IMG/VR virus record: IMGVR_UViG_3300025071_000031
Span: 1 to 29,598 of that record
Length of the DNA: 29,598 bases
Strand: one strand, 5' to 3'
Source of the DNA: a virus
Shown here: positions 23,004-29,598 of the stretch, in pieces
Layout of the letters: each line of letters opens with the position of its first letter
Numbering within the stretch: the stretch's first letter is position 1
Translations under genes and position numbers: made by a program
Notes under the pieces: model-generated
Told to the model about the DNA's origin: nothing
Databases searched by the model: none
The model's input: the letters and a program-made list of their open reading frames with translations, nothing else

Positions 23004-23726
23004 TCACCATTTTAACATTTCAAGTAATGTTTTTTCAACATTCCACCCTATATTTGTCGCCATCATAGAAACGCGGCAAGGGATGCCCGCTTTTTGTAGT
23101 CTGCGCATCGCAGGTCTATGAACATCAAAGACTTTGTGTTCGCGAAGTCGGTTAGATTGCCATAGCATGTTTGCATTCTCGTCCCACCATTCATCTGCCT
23201 TGTTTGCGATAATCCACACTTGCTTAGGCGCGTATCTTTTACCTTTCAACCTTGTTGAAAGTTTGCGATACTTCCAACGCTTCTCAATCAAAGCATCAAC
23301 AAGAAACTCCAAACCGCCGACAACATCAATGACTTGAGAGCCATTTCCTGTAATCGCGCGAGTATCAGTCATGAATACGACTATTTCCACCTGCCTATCC
23401 ACCATATCATCAATCCATAGCGACCAAAAACGCTGTTGTCCCCCAATGTCGGACGAATGAACAACTCTCTTCTCACCTTGCCATCGGATTCGCTTTCGCG
23501 TTGCGTTTGGTAGCACATGACCGCCTTTTAGCAACCTCTTAGGGTGCATAGTTCGCTCTTCAACCGCGTCCATTTCACCCGGAGTGCGCATAAATTGGTC
23601 AAGCGTGGTCTTACCGACTAAAGTTGGCCCATACACGCCTATTCGTCGCGGTTTGAGAAAATTATACAATTCTTTACCATAAACAACAGCACCCATAAGC
23701 GCGCTACCTGCTAACGCTACCGCCAT
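23004..23726 (-). CDS. Arf/SR-beta-like small GTPase with N-terminal membrane segment
   Basis: 240 aa. The G-domain motifs are in order: P-loop GPTLVGKTT (33-41); a possible switch I Thr in ERTMHP (around 59); G3 DIGGQ (93-97), the Arf/Sar/SR-beta form with the glutamine used for GTP hydrolysis; a Walker B-like strand VEIVVFMTDT; G4 NKAD (175-178); and a G5-like SMMATN (220-225). Residues 3-17 are hydrophobic (VALAGSALMGAVVYG) and directly precede the G domain, as in SR-beta, suggesting a membrane anchor. It would cycle between GTP and GDP states at a membrane. It sits between two small membrane proteins and a Cys/His protein with 1-6 nt spacing. No regulator or effector family is recognisable nearby. 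A host-derived gene is possible. Confidence 0.87.
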   Translation of the reverse strand: MAVALAGSALMGAVVYGKELYNFLKPRRIGVYGPTLVGKTTLDQFMRTPGEMDAVEERTMHPKRLLKGGHVLPNATRKRIRWQGEKRVVHSSDIGGQQRFWSLWIDDMVDRQVEIVVFMTDTRAITGNGSQVIDVVGGLEFLVDALIEKRWKYRKLSTRLKGKRYAPKQVWIIANKADEWWDENANMLWQSNRLREHKVFDVHRPAMRRLQKAGIPCRVSMMATNIGWNVEKTLLEMLKW

Positions 23727-23727
23727 T

Positions 23728-23964
23728 TCACGAAACCCAACCTACAACTTTGTCTTTAGCCCATTCCACCGTATGTTCCCAAACGCTGTAATCAGTTCCG
23801 TATTCAAACCACGAAACGCTTAGCCCTGTGCCTAAAGCGAGAAGAATTGCAAAGAGCAATCCCTTTCCGCGCTCATAATAAGTATCAAGTGTGTTTTGAG
23901 TGTGTAATGCGCGTAATGTTGCTTCTGTCGCATCATCGCTTGGTGTCTTAAACAACCAACCCAT
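23728..23964 (-). CDS. Small single-span membrane protein
   Basis: 78 aa from the ATG at 23964, six bases after GGAGTGA; a GTG at 23973 lies in that site. It begins MGWLFKTPSDDATEATLRAL with a helical charged region, then one clear transmembrane helix (about GLLFAILLALGTGLSVSWF), then an acidic/aromatic outer or inner tail. It lies 1 nt before the GTPase and 5 nt after the coiled-coil membrane protein, so is probably a partner of both. Not recognised. Confidence 0.8.
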   Translation of the reverse strand: MGWLFKTPSDDATEATLRALHTQNTLDTYYERGKGLLFAILLALGTGLSVSWFEYGTDYSVWEHTVEWAKDKVVGWVS

Positions 23965-23969
23965 TGCTT

Positions 23970-24509
23970 TCACTCCTTTTTCTTCTTAGCAAATGTTCCG
24001 TCAGCCTTTCTTGCTTTACCTGTTGCGCCTAAAGCCATTGGTTTCTTCTTATCTGCCGCATGTGTTGGTGCATTGACCGCTTCTTCTGCCGCTTCTTGCA
24101 TCTCTTGTTGCAAAGCCAAGTATTGAACCACTTCGGGGTCTTGCTCAAGTTGGTCAAGTTGGTGAGAAAACATCATCTCTTGCTTTTTCATCTCAATTTC
24201 CATCTGCTTCTGCGCGAATCCCATTTGTTGCTTTTGCATTTGTCGCGACATGGTTTTCTGCATGTTAGCGAGGCTTGCTTTTTGGTCCATTGAGTCTTGA
24301 GCGAGCATTTTCCAAAGAAAATACCCCATACCCTGTAATGTGAATGCGCCCATCGTGTAAGTTAGCGCGTTTGTCCGCACACTGTCGTCAACGAGCCATA
24401 ATTCTGCATCAAATACGCCGATAGCGCACCCGACCAAAATTGACACGAATGATATGAGTCCAAGTATTCTTAATTCGTCTGCGTTTTGTGGATTACCCGC
24501 CGCTTGCAT
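23970..24509 (-). CDS. Two-span membrane protein with Met/Gln coiled coil and basic tail
   Basis: 179 aa from the ATG at 24509, with GAGGGA about five bases before; an ATG at 24542 would lie in the end of the inverted repeat and has no site. Two membrane segments (LGLISFVSILVGCAIGVF, and about YTMGAFTLQGMGYFLWKM) are followed by a long Met/Gln/Lys-rich helix (about 85-145, SLANMQKTMSRQMQKQQMGF then EIEMKKQEMMF), which should form a coiled coil in the cytoplasm or virion interior, and a Lys-rich C-terminus. It is the first gene of the GTPase cluster and is not recognised. Confidence 0.82.
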   Translation of the reverse strand: MQAAGNPQNADELRILGLISFVSILVGCAIGVFDAELWLVDDSVRTNALTYTMGAFTLQGMGYFLWKMLAQDSMDQKASLANMQKTMSRQMQKQQMGFAQKQMEIEMKKQEMMFSHQLDQLEQDPEVVQYLALQQEMQEAAEEAVNAPTHAADKKKPMALGATGKARKADGTFAKKKKE

Positions 24510-24635
24510 AGTGTTCCCTCGGTTATGGGGTGAAGTGTGCATCAAATAAAGGTATTTGATTCACCTTATTCTTGTTTTATCGTTTCTTTATCGTAACAAT
24601 AACAATAATTATTCGTATAAGACAATATCAATAAA
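24510..24635 (-). promoter_or_regulatory. AT-rich intergenic region, probable promoter of GTPase cluster
   Basis: The only sizeable non-coding stretch in the window. It separates the giant zinc-finger gene from the GTPase cluster, both on the minus strand. It contains AT-rich blocks, a 10-bp palindrome AATAATTATT (24604-24613), two copies of TTTATCGT three bases apart (about 24576-24594), and an inverted repeat close to the next gene. No single TATA/BRE match stands out, so the promoter position is not assigned. T-rich minus-strand sequence right after the giant gene's stop could also serve as an archaeal terminator. Confidence 0.45.
24541..24560. promoter_or_regulatory. Perfect inverted repeat, possible operator
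   Basis: ATCAAATA-AAGG-TATTTGAT: an 8-bp perfect stem with a 4-nt loop, 31 nt before the ATG at 24509. It is not followed by a T-run in either direction, so it does not look like an intrinsic terminator. It could be an operator or an mRNA hairpin. Confidence 0.5.
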
Positions 24636-27600
24636 TCAAGAATTGTTCTCATCCGGTTGTGGCGCGTAAGGTGGGGTTACTGCGGGTATTCCGAATCCCC
24701 CTTGCGGTCTGTCGGAGTCAAATCTCGCATTAGGTTGCTCAACCATCGGCGGACCTTGTTGAATAGGTGTCCCTTCGCCACCCGGCGTTGGTGCGCCGAG
24801 GTCAGCAGGTCTATTTTCTTCGGCAAAGTCATAATCGTCTGCGCTCACACCGGCAATTCGTTGTATATCTCCGAAATCGGGCATTGGAGGATTGATTCTC
24901 GTTCCTGTTTCAGTAGCCATGCGCGGTTGTTCAAATCGTGGCGTGTTGTCTGCGAGAGGAGAAGGTTGACTCAATGGATTACTCGCAGTTCCGTATTTAG
25001 GAACATAAGTGTCCTTCTTCAAACCATCAACATGCGCTAAGTCATCCATGTGTTCGCGGACATTGGCGGGTATAGGCGACCAATTAGGGTGTTGTGATGA
25101 AATCAAGGCTGTTGTTGTCGCGTATTCTTCTGCAAAAGTTGGGTCATTGAGAGCATTTTCTAAATCGCTTTTTGTTTTGATTCCGTTGCGCTCGCACATC
25201 GTCTCAAACGCTAAGTTAGGGTAAAAGTGCGTCTTGAACATCTGCGCACCGAACTTCACTAATTGCTTATCGCGTTCTATCACAGGGTTCTTATCATAAT
25301 TTTTGAAGTAATAGTTCACCATGTTCGCAAGACCGTTGTAATTGTCGCCTCCCGACTTACCGGCAAACATTGAAACGGGTTCTGTGCCTTTTTCTTGCAG
25401 TTGAGCAACGCGCGTCTCCTTATATTCATGAGGTGAGATACTCTCGCCGCCGATTCTGTAAATTGTTTTGTTATTCGCGCCTTTGCCCTTTCCACCGTCA
25501 ATTAAGTCTTGCGCGGCTTTCTTAATGATTTTCATTTGCTTAGCGTCGCCACCTTGCTCATTGGGTCTAAATATCTCATTCAACTTCGCAAAAGTCAGCG
25601 GTTCGGATTGAGATAGATGAGGAACGCCGGGTTCTCCTTTTGATGGATAACTGAGAGGTTTTTCACTCTCCGCGTTTGCTTTAACAAAGTGCTTCAATGC
25701 TTTCATCATCAAGTAATTTTCAAACTCTTTGTCAAGATGAGTGTCAATTTTAGATTCTAATTCGCGATGATAAGGCACTTCACCTTCAATGGGTTCGTGA
25801 TACGCGTCATAGTCAATTGAACCGTCTTCAAGGCGAGCAGGTATTGTAGGCATGAGCCACTTCTGCGCTTCATCGCTGAAATCACTCAGCGAATCATGCA
25901 GTTCCATACCTGTAAAGTCCTCTTCTTCTTGTTTCATGCCGGGAACTTCTTTCAGTAATTGTTGATATTCTTGACCTACGGGCAGACTTTTAATGCTGTT
26001 CATAATAGGCGCGGGAACTCCACCCTCTCGCATCTCATCAAGACGCTCCATGAACTGCATTGCGCGTTTGTTGTCGTGTTTGTGTGCTTTTTGCGCGCTT
26101 GGTCCTTGACGCAAGAAGGCAGAAACAATATCCGACTTACCGGCAAACATTACCGGGTCTTCGTCGGGGTGGTCGCGATAAATGTTACCTAATTTTTCAC
26201 CCGGTCCAAACTTGCCGGGTGGACCGCCTTTTTTGGTCGCCATAACTCCCTTCTTGCCTAACAACATCTCTTTCCACTTTTTCTGCATTGATTTTACACT
26301 TGCAGGGTTGCTATTGCGCGCAAACCATCGTTCAATAGCATGCGGTGAAACAGCATGCGCATTGAAACCTTCGTGGTCATCATACATTTTCATCTCCGCG
26401 GCTGTCATCATACGCCCTTTGTGGTAATGAAGTAGTGGATTGTTGAAGGAATGGTTCTTCTTATCAAACAGGTTCTTCACATTGCTATCGCCTCCACTTT
26501 CAATGTTTGAAACTGTTTGAGAAGGTGCTATATTTTGCTCTTTGTGATGTTTATTGACTAAGTTCTGCAATCGCGAGAACATAAAATTAAGTGATTTTCC
26601 ATCGCGGTCGCTCTTAGAAGACCAAGCACTTGACCCTCCCAAAGTGAAGTTTGAATCGTGCTTCAAGTCAATATGAACTCCCTCCATAATCTCATCAATG
26701 TAGTCTTGAGCCTTCTCTTTTGTATCATCATCAGCATCAATTAGTTTATCTTGCATGTTCGCGAGAAGAGATTTCAATACAGTTCTGTGTGTTCCGTTTT
26801 GTAATTCTCTTGCCGCGTTTGAAGGAACATATCTCATAGCCTCGCGCATTGGGTCGCCCTCTTCGTGAACAGCAGTTTGATAACCCATTTCATCATCCCT
26901 TGCTCTTTGCGCGTCTCGGTCTGCTCGTAGTGATTTCAAATGCCCGCGCTTTTGCTCGGCTTCTATTCTCTTCTTTCGCGCATCTTGTAGTTGAGCCGGT
27001 GATAGCACATCGGGGAATGCCCCATTATGCGCGCTATCAAACATCATCTCTAACGGCATCAACGCTTTGTTATTGGGGTCGGGGAATGTCTTTAGCAACG
27101 CTTTCAAGTTCTTATTATCATCTCGTTTGCGACCGGCAGTAAACTGTTGCCCCGTTTCGCGTTCACCATCGCCCTCAACGCCTGTCGCTCCTTCTTGTAA
27201 AGTGCGAATGCCCGTAATGTCTTTGACAGTAGCCGAGAGAGCATCATGAACATATGGTATTCTGCTCATTGCTCGTCCTATCTGCTCAAGAGTAGCATGG
27301 TCGCCGTGGTGGAATGGGTGCTTCAAACGCTCATTGAAGAGAACTTTCATTCGGTCTGTGTCTTGAGGGTCAATCTCTCCGCGCCCTAAGCAATGATTGC
27401 AAAGCCCGTCGGAACAAAAACCACCTTCAACGCTACTGTCTTCGTGTTGACAGTCGGGACACGCGTATGTAGCGTGTTCGTGGTCATCCCAAGCATCATC
27501 TCCGAACTGTTCGCGGTGATGGTCAAATGAAGGTGTGTCGGCAGGTCGTCCGTGTTGAGTAATGTAATGAGCCATCTCTTCATCGTTTTGGTCAAGATGC

Positions 27601-29594
27601 CTCAAATCTTTATTGTGGGTTGCAAAGTAATTCGCGAGTCTTTCAATCGGAACTGCACCATGCCCGCGACAGAAGCCACAATGAGAAGCAGTTCCTAATC
27701 TGTTGTCGTTGTTGCGCTTATCTGCGTTGATTGACATGTCGCTGTGGTTTCTTTTTCGCGCATCCTCTTCACTCATCAAACCACTTTCGTTTGTTTTGGA
27801 TTTGCCCTTAGCAGGTGAACCAAACAATTTACTCATGTATTCTTCTGTTTGTTCGTCTGTTTCAGTTTGCGCGTCATCCTCTTGAGCCTTCTTCCAACCT
27901 TTCTCTTCCATCATTTTGAGGATAGCAGGTATCTCGCTAATGGACTCAATGTGAGGTATAGCGAATACACCGCTGTTCGCGTTGAAAATTGAACCAAAGG
28001 CTCTATCTCCGCCGTGACGCAATGCTTTGCCCGCGGCTGTCGTCCATTGCCTTTCAGCACCGAGTCGCTGTTGTCGCAATACGAACTTATCTCCGTATCT
28101 GTAAGGAACATCTGTTCCTGTTTTATCATATCTGCGTGTCTTGTTTTCTTGCTCATTCAGCCCTTTCGGTCCGGTGACAGGAGGTTTTACTCCCGCGCTG
28201 TAAACTGAACGAGACATTTGCCCGTCGGCTTGAGTGTAATGTTTATCCATCAACATTTCAATTAAATCTTCATTGCCTTTGTTTGTAAAAGCGTCTTTAT
28301 TTGCTCGCTCATGATAAGGAACAATGTCTTCCCACATAGCGACAAGCGCACCGACCGCGTTTTGGTCAACATCCTTGACATTCTCACGCGCTGTCACCAT
28401 TGCTTTTTTGTTCGCTCTTTGGAGTTTATCATTTTCTTTATACGCGTCATGAATCTTACCCAACAACTTTGAACCGTTCTTCAATTTTGATTTTTCGGGT
28501 ATTCTAACATCGCGTCCTAATCTCTTAATCTCATCTTCAATTCTTGCTCGCTCTTTGGGGAATATCGCAGGGTCAAGAGTTTCTAATTCATTCTGCGCGT
28601 CAGTGTATTGAGCAAACAACTTGCTGTTTGTTTCATCTGCGAAGAATGCATTATGCTTCTTACCTAATGCTTCTCTATTCTGTGCGATTATGCCCTTTTG
28701 GTGTTCAAGTTCACTCACTTCGCGTCCGCCACGACTACCCATTATGGCTTCAACCAATCGCATTTTCTCACCGTATTTCAACGGTTGGTCGGGGCGAATG
28801 TTTGTGCCTTTCATCTTGAATCCTTCTTCTTGTAAATCGTTGTATAAATTGAGCGCGCCGGTAATTGATTGACGCTGTGCTGTGAGAATGTTGTCCTCTT
28901 CGTCTCTTGCTCGGAACGCGTTGTAATCGTCGGGGAATAGTTTAGCCATGAGTGTCAGTTGGGCTGTGTTCATTTTAGCCGCACCGACAGGGAGGAGATT
29001 TTGAGCGCGCGTTGACAAACTGAAATGCTTCGCAACATCCTTACCTTTACTTTGCTTGTCAACTATTGCTTCATACAATATGCTTCGTATGCTGTCATCT
29101 TCGTAGTTGTCAAGAGTCTTCCAATCAAGACCCAAGTATTCAGCAACGGACTGTAAATTAGCCGTCTTCGGAGAGCCTTCTCTAAAGAGATATGTCAAGT
29201 CCGGCACTTTGACTTTCATGTAAACGAATGGGCTTTTCCCACCTCGCGCGTTCTTGATTCTTTCATGTGAGTTGTTGTATGCACTCTTTGCATCTTCATT
29301 TACAAAGTGGTCTTTGCTACCAACACAAGCGGCGCAATCTCGTTTATTCTCCACTCTCCCCGTCATCAATTCGTTAGTTTGTTCACGCGTTTTGTTGAGA
29401 TATTTGTCATCAACTTCGCGCGCATCAATTTTATTCTTCAACGCATAGAAAATACTTCGTGCGAAAGGTAACGCGCTCTTGCTACCGCCGGAGGACATTG
29501 CGCGTGACAACTCCTGTTTGAGTTTATCACGCTCTCTCTTTTTCGCCCTCGCGCGGTCATTTGCTTCGTCAGTCCCTTCGGAATACTCACGCAT
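24636..29594 (-). CDS. Giant zinc-finger protein, N-terminus near or beyond window edge
   Basis: At least 1652 aa. The frame stays open past the ATG at 29594 to the window end, so the true start may lie outside. The protein is hydrophilic, highly charged and His/Asn-rich; no membrane segment. Zinc-type sites: C87-x2-C90 (CAACVGSKDHF), CGFCRGHG (around 640), CPDCQHE (around 713), and CSDGLCNHCLGRGEID (around 730). The CxxCxGxG style of the second and last recalls DnaJ zinc fingers, but no J domain is seen. A Pro-rich disordered tail (about 1545-1652) ends it. EPV/DPV-MFAGKS occurs twice. No family recognised. With the other giant protein it gives this virus two very large hydrophilic proteins, possibly carried in the virion. 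Confidence 0.85.
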   Translation of the reverse strand: MREYSEGTDEANDRARAKKRERDKLKQELSRAMSSGGSKSALPFARSIFYALKNKIDAREVDDKYLNKTREQTNELMTGRVENKRDCAACVGSKDHFVNEDAKSAYNNSHERIKNARGGKSPFVYMKVKVPDLTYLFREGSPKTANLQSVAEYLGLDWKTLDNYEDDSIRSILYEAIVDKQSKGKDVAKHFSLSTRAQNLLPVGAAKMNTAQLTLMAKLFPDDYNAFRARDEEDNILTAQRQSITGALNLYNDLQEEGFKMKGTNIRPDQPLKYGEKMRLVEAIMGSRGGREVSELEHQKGIIAQNREALGKKHNAFFADETNSKLFAQYTDAQNELETLDPAIFPKERARIEDEIKRLGRDVRIPEKSKLKNGSKLLGKIHDAYKENDKLQRANKKAMVTARENVKDVDQNAVGALVAMWEDIVPYHERANKDAFTNKGNEDLIEMLMDKHYTQADGQMSRSVYSAGVKPPVTGPKGLNEQENKTRRYDKTGTDVPYRYGDKFVLRQQRLGAERQWTTAAGKALRHGGDRAFGSIFNANSGVFAIPHIESISEIPAILKMMEEKGWKKAQEDDAQTETDEQTEEYMSKLFGSPAKGKSKTNESGLMSEEDARKRNHSDMSINADKRNNDNRLGTASHCGFCRGHGAVPIERLANYFATHNKDLRHLDQNDEEMAHYITQHGRPADTPSFDHHREQFGDDAWDDHEHATYACPDCQHEDSSVEGGFCSDGLCNHCLGRGEIDPQDTDRMKVLFNERLKHPFHHGDHATLEQIGRAMSRIPYVHDALSATVKDITGIRTLQEGATGVEGDGERETGQQFTAGRKRDDNKNLKALLKTFPDPNNKALMPLEMMFDSAHNGAFPDVLSPAQLQDARKKRIEAEQKRGHLKSLRADRDAQRARDDEMGYQTAVHEEGDPMREAMRYVPSNAARELQNGTHRTVLKSLLANMQDKLIDADDDTKEKAQDYIDEIMEGVHIDLKHDSNFTLGGSSAWSSKSDRDGKSLNFMFSRLQNLVNKHHKEQNIAPSQTVSNIESGGDSNVKNLFDKKNHSFNNPLLHYHKGRMMTAAEMKMYDDHEGFNAHAVSPHAIERWFARNSNPASVKSMQKKWKEMLLGKKGVMATKKGGPPGKFGPGEKLGNIYRDHPDEDPVMFAGKSDIVSAFLRQGPSAQKAHKHDNKRAMQFMERLDEMREGGVPAPIMNSIKSLPVGQEYQQLLKEVPGMKQEEEDFTGMELHDSLSDFSDEAQKWLMPTIPARLEDGSIDYDAYHEPIEGEVPYHRELESKIDTHLDKEFENYLMMKALKHFVKANAESEKPLSYPSKGEPGVPHLSQSEPLTFAKLNEIFRPNEQGGDAKQMKIIKKAAQDLIDGGKGKGANNKTIYRIGGESISPHEYKETRVAQLQEKGTEPVSMFAGKSGGDNYNGLANMVNYYFKNYDKNPVIERDKQLVKFGAQMFKTHFYPNLAFETMCERNGIKTKSDLENALNDPTFAEEYATTTALISSQHPNWSPIPANVREHMDDLAHVDGLKKDTYVPKYGTASNPLSQPSPLADNTPRFEQPRMATETGTRINPPMPDFGDIQRIAGVSADDYDFAEENRPADLGAPTPGGEGTPIQQGPPMVEQPNARFDSDRPQGGFGIPAVTPPYAPQPDENNS
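25352..25371. repeat. 20-nt exact direct repeat, copy A
   Basis: Identical to 26132-26151, about 780 nt apart in the same gene and frame. Encodes MFAGKS with flanks. Confidence 0.7.
26132..26151. repeat. 20-nt exact direct repeat, copy B
   Basis: Second copy of the repeat at 25352-25371, again coding for MFAGKS. Surrounding protein sequence shows only weak further likeness (Asp/Glu-Pro-Val before it). Confidence 0.7.
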
Positions 29595-29598
29595 TTGA

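Noticed and set aside
24541-24560. Intrinsic terminator
   Set aside because: The stem is short and AT-rich, and neither side is followed by a T-run on the transcribed strand.
24546-24635. Replication origin with iterons
   Set aside because: Only two short direct repeats and one small palindrome; no array of iterons and no replication gene nearby.

Overview
The window is one arm of a tailed double-stranded DNA virus (Caudoviricetes) or an integrated or metagenomic copy of one. Nearly everything reads on the minus strand as a tightly packed head-assembly block. In transcription order (high to low coordinates) it contains a possible small terminase (20299-21009), the large terminase (13578-14978), the portal (9632-11473), an HK97-type prohead protease with a scaffold-like tail (913-2310) and the start of the major capsid protein (1-907, cut by the window edge). 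This is the classical TerS-TerL-portal-protease-capsid order. Many accessory proteins are inserted between the landmarks. No tRNA, rRNA, CRISPR array or transposase was seen.

The host is probably archaeal. Genes start after extended Shine-Dalgarno sequences of the GAGGTGAT type, and neighbours overlap by ATGA, TTGA or TAATG. The window also contains an Arf/SR-beta-like GTPase, zinc ribbons inside the portal, and a winged-helix plus LAGLIDADG fusion. A virus of marine Euryarchaeota (magrovirus-like) is my best guess, but this is inference. No replication or host gene is present to settle it, and extended SDs also occur in bacteria.

Layout, right to left. (1) 29594-24636: a giant zinc-finger protein of at least 1652 aa. 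(2) 24635-24510: the only real intergenic region, AT-rich, with a perfect 8-bp-stem inverted repeat and short direct repeats; probably the promoter of what follows. (3) 24509-21274: a six-gene cluster of two small membrane proteins, an Arf/SR-beta-like GTPase, a Cys/His protein, a Gln/Met-rich protein and a third membrane protein. (4) 21028-21342: the only plus-strand gene, a small zinc protein. (5) 21009-13578: a TerS candidate with duplicated zinc/HTH modules, one unrecognised protein, three large low-complexity assembly-type proteins, and TerL. (6) 13581-12882: three short Cys-rich proteins. (7) 12876-9632: the LAGLIDADG fusion and the portal. (8) 9604-8393: four small proteins. (9) 8379-2338: a 2013-aa giant protein whose C-terminal part resembles an ATP-dependent DNA ligase without its catalytic residues. 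(10) 2310-1: protease/scaffold and capsid.

Short peptide motifs recur across otherwise unrelated proteins of the block: MSWDD(I/V)H, FSED(D)P, Pro-x-Asp-x-Ala, and KGxxLxEAxxVLF. With the strong internal ribosome site that would make a separate scaffold from the protease gene, they suggest assembly through shared docking peptides. The most unusual part is the membrane-linked GTPase cluster, which looks like an undescribed viral membrane or virion system.
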